This document shows positions 1 through 9,988 of a stretch of DNA of 28,055 nt, piece by piece; the first letter of the stretch is position 1, and each line of letters starts with the position of its first letter. Origin of the DNA: Glomus cerebriforme (taxonomy: Eukaryota > Glomeromycota > Glomeromycetes > Glomerales > Glomeraceae); the NCBI GenBank assembly GCA_003550305.1, contig QKYT01000304.1, positions 49,463-77,517 on the forward strand, read 5' to 3'. Both the position numbers and the translations under genes were made by a program. A model generated the notes under the pieces. The model ran no database searches, had not been told where the DNA came from, and saw only the letters and a program-made list of their open reading frames with translations.

Positions 1-300
1 ATAACGTAATTCAAGAAAAAGATTGCGTAATTCAAGAAAAGGATAACATAATTCAAGAAAGGGGTTATATGATTCAAGAAAAAGATTGTGTAATTCAAGA
101 AAATGATAGAGAAATCCAGAAGATTCAAGAAAAATACAACGCAGCTCAAGAAAAGAATAGAAAAATTCAGAAGATCCAAGAAAAGGACAAAATAATTCAA
201 GAAAAGGATAGCGTAATTCAAGAAAAAGATAGCGTAATTCAAGAAAAGGATAGCGTAATTCAAGAAAAAGATTGCGTAATTCAAGAAATGGATAAAAAAA
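1..300 (+). repeat. 21-bp heptad-encoding tandem repeat in gene A
   Basis: The core unit reads approximately attcaagaaaaggatagcgta. It recurs many times between base 1 and about 290, with identical or one-substitution copies at 197-277. Each unit encodes one heptad (IQEKD plus two variable residues), so gain or loss of units keeps both reading frame and coiled-coil register. Variation is concentrated at the last two positions of the heptad (SV, CV, NI, KI). Confidence 0.85.
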
Positions 301-1178
301 TCAAGGAGATTCGACTACAAAATAAAACATTAACAGAAGAATCTTCTAAATATCAATATGAAAATAATAAGAATAATTCAGCTGCACTTAAGTATGATAT
401 AACAAATTTACAGCATTCTCTGGAAAATTACATTACCAAATGTAAAGGTAATGTAGATATTAACATTAATGAAATACAAAAACTCTTGAAAAAATATGAA
501 AGTAATTCAGTTATTACAAAAGATCACAAACCTTTAATTAAGGCAGTATTACAACGTCATGTTATTGAGCAAATTTTTAAGTACGGAGAAGAATACTTTC
601 AATTTGCTAATTTAAACAAATACAAGAAATACGGGAGTGGAACTGAAACTTATTTATATAATAAAGCGAATGAGCTAATAAATTTAGCGGAAATTTTCGC
701 TGCGAAACGCGATGGGGTTGATGAAACAACCAAATTATTGCCTGTTAAATTACGTCAAATTTTTGCAGCTCTTGGAAATAGAGGATTTAATAAAGTCATT
801 AAGAAAAAGAAAAAAACAAGTTCTCATGAATTTATTAGCGAATATCAAGATATTTTAAACGAAGAAATTAATAAATATCGCAAATTTGGAGATCCTGAAA
901 GAAAAAGAGAAATTGAAGATATGGCTGGAAGCATTATTCAAAAAGTTATTAATTTATTTTGGTTCCGACTTGAAGTTCAAGAACCAATTGCTGAATATAT
1001 TTGGTTTAAATATAATGATAAAATAGATCCTAGTTATATGGAAGGAACATGGGAAGATGATGAAATCGATAAGATAGTTGTTGATATCTGTTATTTTCCT
1101 GTAATAGCACAAGAATTTGATAAGAAGTCAAAACGGCAAATTTACACACCCGCTGGAATCTTACATAAATATAAATGA
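1..1178 (+). CDS. Coiled-coil family protein A (5' partial)
   Basis: The reading frame is already open at base 3, so the gene begins outside the window; the first in-window ATG (69) is internal to the repeat and is unlikely to be the start. The N-terminal 100 or so residues are heptads of the form IQEKDxV, encoded by near-identical 21-bp units, which predicts a long coiled coil. From about base 400 comes the conserved C-terminal region shared with genes D, G, H and K: SLENYITKCK, LLKKYESNSV, KPLIKAVLQRHVIEQI, AALGNRGF, FWFRLEVQEPIAEYIWF, DPSYMEGTWEDDEID and VVDICYFP. No catalytic motif, signal peptide or membrane segment is visible. It lies 453 bp upstream of Hsp70-like gene B on the same strand. 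The function is unknown; the family is recognised only by comparison within this window. Confidence 0.85.
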   Translation, partial: NVIQEKDCVIQEKDNIIQERGYMIQEKDCVIQENDREIQKIQEKYNAAQEKNRKIQKIQEKDKIIQEKDSVIQEKDSVIQEKDSVIQEKDCVIQEMDKKIKEIRLQNKTLTEESSKYQYENNKNNSAALKYDITNLQHSLENYITKCKGNVDININEIQKLLKKYESNSVITKDHKPLIKAVLQRHVIEQIFKYGEEYFQFANLNKYKKYGSGTETYLYNKANELINLAEIFAAKRDGVDETTKLLPVKLRQIFAALGNRGFNKVIKKKKKTSSHEFISEYQDILNEEINKYRKFGDPERKREIEDMAGSIIQKVINLFWFRLEVQEPIAEYIWFKYNDKIDPSYMEGTWEDDEIDKIVVDICYFPVIAQEFDKKSKRQIYTPAGILHKYK

Positions 1179-1631
1179 ACATGATGAAAGATAGACTTGA
1201 TCCTGAACCACAAGTTCCGGTATATTATTTATATGACAGGATTGTTCTTGTGTAAATATCAATCTGAATTTACTATTTTATTAATTTAAGTTTTAAAGTA
1301 AAATTAGTTTTTTAATTACAATCGAGTACACAAGGTCAATACTGAAAATTCAAATTTGTAATAATTAATTTGTATATTAAATTAATAATCATCGAATCGC
1401 TGTAACGCTGTAACTTATTCATTGGTTTATATTCGTTACACAACATTAACAAATAAATTGTTTTTTGCATGTGTTCGATATAAGTTAAAGTTGAAAAACA
1501 AGAAGAAATTCAACAAAAATCGTGTATTATCCCTATTATCCCTTATTCAACACGTGTACTTTTACACGTTTACGGTTTTCTTTGTTAAACTTGTTTTTAA
1601 ATTTTTAAAAGTTATTGTCGTTAAATTAATA
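1179..1631. other. Intergenic region A-B, promoter region of B
   Basis: No gene is supported here; the short open frame at 1422-1688 merely overlaps B exon 1 in another frame. The region holds an 8-bp tandem duplication (cgctgtaa twice, 1398-1413) and one inverted pair GAAAATTC at 1344-1351 that fits a minimal heat-shock element (GAAnnTTC). In DNA this AT-rich that pair could easily be chance. No convincing TATA box was identified. Confidence 0.4.
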
Positions 1632-3337
1632 ATGTCTTCGACAAAAGATGATATTAGAGTTGTTGTTGCAATCGGTATGTTTGTTTAATTATCCTATTGA
1701 ATCCGAGATTGTTTTATAATAATTGTTATTAAAGATCTCGATTTATTTCGATGAACTATGCATTATTATCTTTTAATTCTCCGAAAAATAACTTTACAGA
1801 CTTCGGTACAACATATTCCGTAAGTGTCCTAACTAATGATTAAAAATATTAAAAATGCAATTTATAATTTTTCAACGTTATTTATTTAAATTATATTTAG
1901 GGATATGCTTATGCTCACAAATCTAGTCCAAAAGAAATCACTGTAGAAAATAAATGGGGAGGTTCTTTAGGTTTTAAAACTCCAACAATTATAAAATACG
2001 AGGATGAATCATACTCTACCATAAAATCTTGGGGATTTGATGCCTTACCTGAAAAACCATCAAGGAGAAGGAAGATTGTTAATAAATCTAGACCTGTAGA
2101 ATTATTTAAATTATTTTTATTAAATGAAAAACCTTTTTTGCCAGATAAATTGGATTATAAGCGAGTTATTGCAGATTATCTGAGAAAATTAGGTGAAATG
2201 ATTAAAGGAAAAGTAAATAATCATTGGCCTGGTGTAGATTTTTATAGTCAAGTGTTAATCGTACTTATGGTACGTGAACTTTATATTTATATTTGTTATT
2301 GTAATGTGGTTTGTCTGATTTATTTTATTTATTTAAGATACCAACAAGATTTGATGATTATGCAATTACGATAATGCGTGGTTGTATTTTTAACGCGGGA
2401 TTAACAAGAAAAAAAGACAGTAGAAATCTAATATTCATAACGGAACGTAAGTGACAAGGTTTTTTCTTTGAAGGAGAAAAAGGTTGTCATAAAGATTAAA
2501 TTTTTGTATCAAATTAGCGGAAGCCGCTGCAATGTGTTGCTTGAATCCTTTGGAAAAATTACACAATTTGAGGCCCGGAGGTTTGTATGCACGTTAATAA
2601 TATATATGTGTTTTTTATTTTCTAATAATTTATTGCTGTTGCAGATTCATTCATGGTTGTAGATTGTGGTGGTGGCACAGTAGATTTAACAAGTCATGAA
2701 TTATTAAAAAATAATAGGACACGTGAAATAACAGGACGTACAGGTGGAAATTGTGGATCAAGTTTCGTGGATAGAGAATTTATAAAATTTCTTCGTCTTA
2801 AACTAGGAAATTCTACTATTGAATCGTTAGAAAAAGAGCATTATAATGTATTACAATATATGATACAAGTATTTTGTAGACGTGTAAAATTCTCTTTTAC
2901 AGGAGAGAGATCAGATTTTCAACGATATGAAATAGATTTGGATGAATATTCTTGGTTAAAAGAAATTATCGAAGAAGGAAAAGAAAAACGATTATTAAAA
3001 GAAGCCAATTGGTCAATATATGTTGAATTTGATGATGTTAAAAGAATGTTCGATCATTGTATAACGAAAATTATACACTTGATAAGAGAACAATTAGCTC
3101 AACTGCAAAATAAAAAATGTTCAGTTATAATGTTGGTTGGTGGATTTAGCGAATCTGAATATTTACAAGCTAGGATTAAAAAGGAATTTAACAAAATTGT
3201 ACCAAATATTTCCGTTCCATCACAACCTATGATTGCAGTTGTAAAGGGTGGTGTTCAATTCGGTCTTCGAGCTGAAACAATGGTAAATCATACAAAAACA
3301 TCCTGGCGAAGTGATATTCGTATCGTGGTTGGTTTAG
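1632..3337 (+). CDS. Hsp70-like ATPase B (HSPA12 type), lacks its C-terminal part, open into gene C
   Basis: Proposed exons are 1632-1674, 1800-1819, 1901-2269, 2338-2446, 2518-2580 and 2645 onward; all junctions are GT-AG and phases agree. The product starts MSSTKDDIRVVVAI, then DFGTTYS (phosphate-1 loop, on a 20-nt exon), PEAAAMCCL, FMVVDCGGGTVDLT (phosphate-2) and LVGGFSESEYLQARIKKEF (adenosine motif). These define an actin-fold Hsp70 nucleotide-binding domain close to animal HSPA12. After VQFGLRAETMV (about residue 415) homology to gene J stops. The last 150 or so residues, present in C, F, I and J, are missing. The frame instead continues into the first exon of gene C (TSWRSDIRIVVGL, ending 3337) without a stop. 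It may be transcribed as a B-C fusion of 982 residues or be a truncated gene. It is most similar to J in sequence and intron positions. Confidence 0.75.
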
Positions 3338-5396
3338 GTAAGGTAACCAACAGACTATTTGCGATTTATTCAGTTTAGAACGTTTTGACATTTTCTCTTA
3401 TTTTTTTTCACTTAGATTTTGGTACCACTTACTCGGTAAGTATTAAATCAATTTATTTAATATTAATATTATGGAAGATTACTATATTATTATTTGATTT
3501 TATTTTAAAAAAATTGTTTTTTTTTTCAGGGATTCACTTGTTGTCATATATCAAACAGCGATATTTTTTTGAACACAAATTGGCCGCGGGGAGATGTGGG
3601 TCCAAAGACAAATACGGTACTTCAATATGATCGTAATTTCGTTAATGTAATAAATGTTGAACAATGGGGATATCCTGAATCAAATCCAAATGAAACGAAA
3701 CAAGTTGAATTATTTAAATTACATTTGGGTAATTTACAAGAATATCTTAAACCTAAACTTCCAGTTGATTATAAGAAGGCGATCACCGATTTTCTTTATA
3801 AGCTTGGAAAGGTAAAAAGAATCATTAATTTTCTTTCAAAAACATATAAGAAATAAGAACGAAAATTATTTCTAATATACTAAAAAATTTCATTCTCTAG
3901 CTAATTAAAGAAACAGTTAAGAAGAAGTGGCCCAGAGTTAACTTTATGGAAAATGTTCTTTTGGTTCTTACAATCCCTGCAGAATATTCAGAAAAAGAAC
4001 AGGCTATTATGAGAGAATGCGCACATAATGCAAAACTCATTGATGATTTAAATTCTCCAAAATTACAATTTAGCACAGAACGTAAGTGGAAAAATTTTAA
4101 AAAATGTTATTAATTAGATAATTTATTTTTTTTAAAAAAATTTTATTATTACAGCTGAAGCTGCGGCAATCTATTGTATGGATAAACTACAGGAATATGA
4201 TTTGTTAAAAGTAGAAAGTAAGTTCAAATATCATTAATACCTTAAACAACATCTTAACAAATGATTAATTGAATTTTATCATATTATTAGCGACTTTTAT
4301 GATTGTTGATTGTGGCGGCGGTACTGTAGATTTAACTACTCGCAAATTGATTGGAAATAAACAATTGGGTGAAATTACTGAACGTATCGGAGATTTCTGT
4401 GGAAGCACATTTATCGATAAAGAATTTATCAAATTTTTACGTGAAAGGCTTGGAACTCGTGCTATAGATCTATTAATAAAAAACAATGACGGTCAACTTC
4501 AGCGTATGGTTCGAAAATTCTGTCGACGCGTAAAAGAACCTTTTACAGGAGATAATAAGGATTTTTTTTATGAATTAGATATTGATGAAAATGCTCCAAT
4601 TTTATTACAATACGTCGATGAAAAAATCAGAGAAATCATGGAAGAGAAAGATTGGTTGATTGATATCAGATATTATGATATAAAAAAAATGTTTGACCCT
4701 ATTGTTGACAGAATCATTCGTATGATACATATACAACTTTCAAATAGTCGAAATAATGGAGAAGTTTGTTCGGCAATGTTTTTAGTTGGAGGATTCAGCG
4801 AAAGCATATATTTACAAAAAAGAATTAAACAAGAATTTCAACATGAAGTGAAAACTATTTCAGTTCCTACTAATCCCGTATCAGCAGTTGTCTGTGGTGC
4901 AGCTATGTATGGATTAAGTTTAAAAGATTCTTCCAAAACAGATGAAATGAATATATACGCATCCGTAATTCATACACGTGTTTTGAAATATACTTATGGG
5001 ATAAAAGTTTTAGGTAAATGGATAAAAGGCGAACATCCGCCTTATCGTAAAATATATGATGATAGAATTTATCTTTTTGATACCTTTGTAAAAAGAGGGA
5101 CACAAGTAGTAGTTGGCAAAGAATCTCCTACAAAGCGCGGTTATACGCCCCTTAATCCATCTCAAACAGGATTAAAATTTGAATTATTTAAAACTCTCGA
5201 GTATGATGCAAAATATCCTGATGGAATGGAATTAGTAGGAACACTACGAATTGACCTTCCCGATGTTCACCTTGCTCGTAATAGGCCAGTTGAATTTGGG
5301 TTTTATTTTGGTGACATGGAAATTACAGCATTTGCAAGGAATGAACGTAATGGACAAATTTTTCAAACTAAGTTCTATTTACATAAAGATCTTTGA
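3280..5396 (+). CDS. Hsp70-like ATPase C (HSPA12 type), start codon altered, possibly the second half of a B-C fusion
   Basis: Exons are (3280)-3337, 3416-3435, 3530-3811, 3901-4081, 4155-4217 and 4291-5396. The closest paralogue is I, with the same intron positions. Where I has ATG TCC TGG, C has ACA TCC TGG at 3299-3307, so the ancestral start is lost. The nearest in-frame upstream Met is at 3280, inside the former B coding region; from it the protein would be 569 residues. Motifs are DFGTTYS (20-nt exon), PEAAAIYCM, FMIVDCGGGTVDLT and LVGGFSESIYLQKRIKQEF. A short beta-rich C-terminal region follows (LFDTFVKRGTQV to ITAFARNERNG) in place of a full substrate-binding domain. C has no intergenic promoter of its own, so expression probably depends on B. 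It converges on coiled-coil gene D with 108 bp between stops. Confidence 0.78.
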
Positions 5397-5504
5397 AATT
5401 CATTTATAAATTTTATTTATAAAGATACCAAATTATTATACAATTAAAATAAATATATATCTAGTTTCTGCATTTAGCTTTTTTTAATTGATTCTGATTT
5501 TTAA

Positions 5505-6575
5505 TCATGTTTGCTTAGATTTATGTAAAATTATTGCTTTTGTATAAATTTGACATTTTGACTTATCATCGAATTCTTGTGCTATTAAAGGAAAATAACA
5601 AATATCAACAACTATATTATCGATTTCATCATCTTCCCATGTTCCTTCCATATAACTAGGATCTATTTTATCATCATATTTAAACCAAATATATTCAGCA
5701 ATTGGTTCTTGAACTTCAAGTCGGAACCAAAATAAGCTAATAACATTTTGGATAATGCCGCCAGCCTTCTCCTCGATTTCTCTTTTTCTTTCAGAATCTT
5801 TAAATGTACGATATTTATCGATTTCTTTATTTAGAAGCTTTTTATAATAATTAATGGAGTCATGAGAATATTTTTGTTTTTTATCAGTAATAACATTATT
5901 AAATCCTCTATTTCCAAGAGCTGCATATATTTGTTGACGTAATTTAATAGGAAATACTTTTGTTGTATCATCAACCCCGTCGCGTTTCTCTGCGAAAACT
6001 TCTGCTAATTTTATTAATTCACAAGCTTTATTATATAAATAAGTTTCGGTTCCACACCCATATTTCTTGTAATTAATTAAATTATTAAACTCAAAATATT
6101 CCTCTCCATACATAAAAATTCGCTCAATAACGTGACGTTGCAATACTGCTTTAATCAAAGGTTTTTGATCTTTTGAAACAACTGAATTACTTTCATATTT
6201 TTTCAAGAGTTTTTGTATTTCAATAATATTAATTTCTATATCTCCCTTACATGTGGTAATGTAATCTTCTAAAGAATCTTGCAATTTTAACATATCTTTT
6301 TTAAGTGAAACAGGATTATTTTCATCACTATTTGATAACTGTAAATTAATCGCACTTCCAAGAGCAGATTGATATTTAGAAGCTTCATCTTTTAATTCAT
6401 CATTTTTTCGTTCTAATTCACGAATTTCATTATCTTTTTTATTACTTAAGTTAATCTGTTTATCAAATCGTTCTTTTAGTTCTTCAAAATCATCTTTTAA
6501 TTTATTATAAGCAGCTTCAAGGTTATTTAATTGTGAATTTTTTAAATTAGGGTTTGGGTTGTTTGAGGCTGCCAT
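5505..6575 (-). CDS. Coiled-coil family protein D
   Basis: This is a single-exon, 356-residue frame starting at 6575 (MAASNNPNPNLKNSQ). The start is supported by the T(n)A(n) tract that ends 5 nt upstream, as in the other family members. Residues about 15-75 are charged and heptad-like (LEAAYNKLKDDFEELKERF) but lack the IQEKD repeats of A, H and K, so the N-terminal coil is variable while the C-terminal region is conserved. That region holds KYQSALG, LEDYITTCKGDIEIN, KPLIKAVLQRHVIERI, KLRQQIYAALGNRGF, FWFRLEVQEPIAEYIWF, MEGTWEDDEIDNIVV and CYFPLIAQEF. It closely resembles A. No enzymatic motif is recognised. It is convergent with Hsp70-like C, so their 3' UTRs probably overlap. Confidence 0.87.
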   Translation of the reverse strand: MAASNNPNPNLKNSQLNNLEAAYNKLKDDFEELKERFDKQINLSNKKDNEIRELERKNDELKDEASKYQSALGSAINLQLSNSDENNPVSLKKDMLKLQDSLEDYITTCKGDIEINIIEIQKLLKKYESNSVVSKDQKPLIKAVLQRHVIERIFMYGEEYFEFNNLINYKKYGCGTETYLYNKACELIKLAEVFAEKRDGVDDTTKVFPIKLRQQIYAALGNRGFNNVITDKKQKYSHDSINYYKKLLNKEIDKYRTFKDSERKREIEEKAGGIIQNVISLFWFRLEVQEPIAEYIWFKYDDKIDPSYMEGTWEDDEIDNIVVDICYFPLIAQEFDDKSKCQIYTKAIILHKSKQT

Positions 6576-6580
6576 AATTA

Positions 6581-6602
6581 TTTTTTTTTTAAAAAAAAAA
6601 AA
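6581..6602 (-). promoter_or_regulatory. T(n)A(n) tract upstream of gene D
   Basis: On the coding strand 12 T are followed by 10 A, ending 5 nt before the ATG. The same arrangement precedes genes G, H and K but not the Hsp70-like genes. It is a self-complementary homopolymer junction that could exclude nucleosomes or act in the 5' UTR; the function is inferred. Confidence 0.5.
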
Positions 6603-7426
6603 GAAAGAAAAAAATCAGAAATGAAAAAATCTTACTTAAATAACTAACATGCATGAGGGACCCCGGAAACTTAATTGAAGTGACCGGCGCCGGTCGGTTC
6701 AAATATAAGTTTCCAGGATCATGTGACATAATGTGTTTATGACATTCAAAACAAGTCGTACAAGTGTACAACTTTTATTTGTCCTTTACTGTAATTTGCT
6801 TGGCGAAATTTATCATTACCAAAAAGTTAAAAATTCATTGCAATTTAAATAATAAGTACCATTTCAACAAAGGTTCGATCCATTTAGATTCAATGATAGA
6901 AATTCATTACTGTTTTTTGTTTTTTTTTTTTTTAAATACTAAATACTCAAAACGAACAATAAATTTCTGTTATTATTTCATTCATAATCGCATGCAGACA
7001 AATATATTCTATAGCATTACAGTATAAATATAAAATTAAGGATAAGTTTATATTTTTAACACTCAGAAATTGCGTAGAACTTTATAATAGATTAATGTTT
7101 CATCAGATTTTATCGCATGATTGCATTAATATAAATGAAACACGATCTTTTGTCATTTACTGTATCCTGTATTACAACTAGCTAAAGAATTCTTTTTGTC
7201 AGTGGTTGCACCGTTGCAGTAATAATATATAATCATGTGATCTAAAAAATTATAAAATAAATTACAAAAATAGCATGGATGCAGAATAAAAATTTGATAA
7301 TCGAAAAAAGCATGTATTAAATTTTGTAAAGCTCGCTTGGACAATTGGATTAGAAAATCTAATTAAAAAGCGCATGGTTATAATAAATAAATGTTAAGAT
7401 ATTATATTTCATAATTCGTACATATA
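6603..7426. other. Intergenic region D-F
   Basis: No supported gene. It contains the hairpin at 6665-6714 described separately and a T run around 6911-6925; the remainder is unremarkable AT-rich DNA. The short open frames at 6589-6771, 6764-7027 and 7153-7344 show no family similarity and look like chance. Confidence 0.5.
6665..6714. repeat. GC-centred palindromic hairpin
   Basis: The perfect 14-bp palindrome GACCGGCGCCGGTC (6682-6695) is flanked by matching outer arms. TTGAA (6675-6679) pairs with TTCAA (6698-6702), and GGAAACTTA (6665-6673) pairs with TAAGTTTCC (6706-6714). The whole folds into a hairpin of about 50 bp. Its GC-rich core stands out from the surrounding AT-rich DNA. It lies about 90-140 bp upstream of the gene D start. 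Confidence 0.75.
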
Positions 7427-9483
7427 TCAAATATCTAGTTCAAAAGTTGTTTCGTCATAAACTTTACCAGTTCGTTTGTTCTTTGCAGTTACTTTAATTT
7501 CTATTTTAGCAAATGTTAATGAAAATTCTATCGGACGATTACGTCCAAGATGAATATCTGGTATGTTAATATATAAAGTTCCTAACAATCTCATGCCAGG
7601 ATCATCACAAAATATACCAGAATTTTTTGCAGTGTAATAAACCTTAAATACTGCCCTAGTTTGATTCGCTCGAACTGGATAAAAATCTCCTGAAAATTTC
7701 TTATCAACTTCTACTTTAGTACGACGTTGAGCTAATGGATGAAAATGAAAAATGAATCCATCAGGAGTTCTCCTCTTTTTTTTATCTTTACCGGCAACCT
7801 AAATATATGTATGATATACATGTATAACTTGTGATAAATTTAGAATTAAATTTGAACAAATCATACGTACCCAACTTCGACAAACTTCAATACCATAGGT
7901 CCATTTAAGAACACGTTCGTGTACAATTTCAGCATTTAATCCATATGTTACAGCACCTCTAACAACAGCTGCTATCGGTAAAGCTGGTACCGCAATAATT
8001 GGAACTTGGTCCATGAAGGCTTCTCTTACTCTGTTTAGAAGATAAGGTGACTCACTAAATCCACCAACCAAGAACATTGCGGAACATTGTTCATTGGTAT
8101 TTTTAAGTTGATCCTTAATTAATTGAATAATTCTATTTACAACTGGATTAAACATTTCCTTTACTGAATCAAAATCGATTCTTACGATCCATCCAGCTTC
8201 TTCCATTTCTTGTTTATATTTTCCTAAAACATATTGTGGTAAATCGGGACAATATTTATGTAAAATAAGTCTAATTGTTTTAAATTTTGTAGGATCTCCT
8301 TTAAATTTAAATTTAACCAATAGACAAAAAAAATGTTGAATGAAATGTTGCATTTGCTTATAATTATTAGATTTTAATTTTTCTAAGGCATCAAACCCGA
8401 CTTTATACCCAAGCCAACGTAAAAATTCCTTATCGACAAATGTGCTACCACATAGATCTCCGACGCGTTCGGTAATTTCACTTAATCGGTTATCTTGGAG
8501 CAGTTTTCGTGATGTTATATCGACAGTACCACCACCACAATCCGCAACCAAAAAAGTATCTTTATTTATAATTTAAAAAAGAACACATTTAATATTAAAT
8601 AGGAATTTTTTTTCTCAAAAGAAAAATTAATTTATGAAAATCACCTCCAGGACAAAGGTTGTGTTCCTTAACAACATTCAGACAATATAACGCGGCTGCC
8701 TCCGCTGTAAAAAAAAAAGAAAGAAAGAAAGAAAGAAAGAAACATTTTATGAGAAATATTTAATTTAATGCTATATCACAGCAAATTAATACACACGTTC
8801 TGTAGTAAATTCGAGATTATTCGAATCTAATGTAGTTAATAAGCCAGCATTATAAGCACATCGTCGCATAATTCCTGTAGTATGGTGCGGCTATAATTAT
8901 ATATTAAAAGATTTTATATAAATTTCTAGAAATCATTTTTATAAAACAATAATGATTCCTAATCACGTACCCATTCAGCAGGAATAGTTAGAACAAATCC
9001 AACTTGCTGTGGGAATTCAATTCCTGGCCATCTTTTTTCTAGCGTTTCTTTAATTAATATATGCATTCGAGTTAAATAATCTTTGATCGCTTTCTCATAA
9101 TTTAATTGCGAAGGTAGCCAAGGTTTTTGATCCTGCGTTAAATCAGATATATGTAATTTAAACATTTCAACAGGACGAGAACATATTTCATCTGAATCAT
9201 AATCAAGTTCCTCTTCTAATGCTAAATCACCCCAACTTGTAACTTCAGTATAGGTTTCATCATACAGTAGTGCTGTAGGAGTTTTAAAACCACCTTCACG
9301 CCCTGGCCTATTAATTTAAAAGTTATACTCTGATTATTTACGTCATAGATTATTATAGTTTTAAACTTACCAAGTATGGTTTGTTTCAATATTTTCCGGA
9401 TTTTCTTTATGCACATATGCGAAACCTGAATAAGTTGTTCCAAAATCTATAGCAACAAGAATTCTAATATCTTGTAGAGCCAT
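7427..9483 (-). CDS. Hsp70-like ATPase F (HSPA12 type)
   Basis: Minus-strand exons are 9483-9371, 9307-8971, 8890-8797, 8704-8645, 8559-7871 and 7798-7427. All junctions are GT-AG with consistent phases, giving 554 residues. The N-terminus is MALQDIRILVAIDFGTTYSG, with the phosphate-1 loop at residues 13-19 uninterrupted by introns, unlike B, C, I and J. Further motifs are PEAAALYCL (about 182), VADCGGGTVDIT (about 206), LVGGFSESPYLLNRV (about 365) and KWTYGIEVCRSW. The C-terminal region (about 431-554) runs from a basic KDKKKRRTPDG stretch to DIHLGRNRPIEFSL and a KVTAKNKRTG motif. Canonical Hsp70 Asp and Thr residues of both phosphate loops are present, so ATP binding is likely. It lacks a typical full-length substrate-binding domain, as usual for HSPA12-like proteins. 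It is divergent from coiled-coil gene G. It is a third subtype by intron position. Confidence 0.87.
8709..8741. repeat. GAAA microsatellite in an intron of gene F
   Basis: An A run is followed by about six GAAA units. On the coding (minus) strand it reads as (TTTC)n plus T(10) just before the acceptor CAG at 8705, forming an unusually long polypyrimidine tract. Length variation could affect splicing of the PEAAA exon. Confidence 0.7.
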
Positions 9484-9594
9484 TCTTTACCCTAATTGTT
9501 CAAAAAAAGAACGTTGTTTTTTTATTATCAAAATTGTCCCAATAAGGCAGTTAAAAATTGCAAACAATAAGCCACAATGCTTCAAGATTTTTTA

Positions 9595-9651
9595 ACTTAC
9601 ACTTCGATCTGCCCTTTTTATATAGTGACGATTTCTAATATCTTGTAGATC
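9595..9651 (-). pseudogene. Relic of an Hsp70-like first exon
   Basis: A 17-bp segment of gene F exon 1 (9462-9478) recurs exactly at 9633-9649, with flanking similarity on both sides. On the minus strand the copy reads ATC GAT CTA CAA GAT ATT AGA, where F has ATG GCT CTA CAA GAT ATT AGA. The similarity then decays through CTATA and GG to a GTAAGT. That GTAAGT lies where paralogues B, C, I and J have the donor after DFGTTYS. It looks like a decayed duplicate of an intron-containing 5' end with its start codon changed. Confidence 0.5.
9613..9624 (-). promoter_or_regulatory. Candidate TATA box of gene F
   Basis: The minus strand reads TATATAAAAAGG, a good TATA-box match, about 130 nt upstream of the F start codon. 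It overlaps the relic first exon, so it may be a promoter element born from decayed coding sequence, or chance. Confidence 0.4.
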
Positions 9652-9976
9652 GATCCTTTATCAAAAACGAAAGAAAGTGAGAAAGAAAGGAAGAAAAAAG
9701 ATATAGAGAAATTCTTAAGAATTAATAATTTTAATTATATAATAAAAATTTATACGCTAAAAAAAAAATGTTGTCATTTCCTTATAGAGCAACTGTAAAC
9801 AGATGCGCCACGGAAATTACCTCATAATCTCGTTAATTAATTGCTATAGCTATTGCTTAGCCCAATTTTCAATATTGAGCCTTATCATAAACGGTAATGT
9901 CCAAAAATGACAAAATTTGGTTTAAAAAAGAAAAAAAAATAATCAAAAGCCTATACAACTTGTTATTTTTTTCTCA

Positions 9977-9988
9977 TTTTTTTTAAAA
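9977..9988 (+). promoter_or_regulatory. T(8)A(4) tract at the start of gene G
   Basis: Eight T are followed directly by AAAATG, so the A part of the tract runs into the start codon of gene G. It is the shortest example of the tract seen before D, H and K. Confidence 0.4.

Larger units (their letters stand above)
9484..9987. other. Divergent promoter region F-G
   Basis: This 504-bp region between divergently transcribed genes F and G holds a candidate TATA box for F (minus strand), a decayed copy of an Hsp70 first exon (9595-9651), purine-rich runs at 9667-9700 and the T(8)A(4) tract of gene G at its right end. It may serve as a shared bidirectional promoter. Confidence 0.5.

Noticed and set aside
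1422..1688. 88-codon open frame upstream of gene B
   Set aside because: It overlaps B exon 1 in another frame, has low-complexity hydrophobic content, and the exon model with MSSTKDD at 1632 fits all paralogues.
6764..7344. Short frames between D and F
   Set aside because: No motif, no family similarity, composition dominated by Phe, Tyr and Asn as expected by chance.
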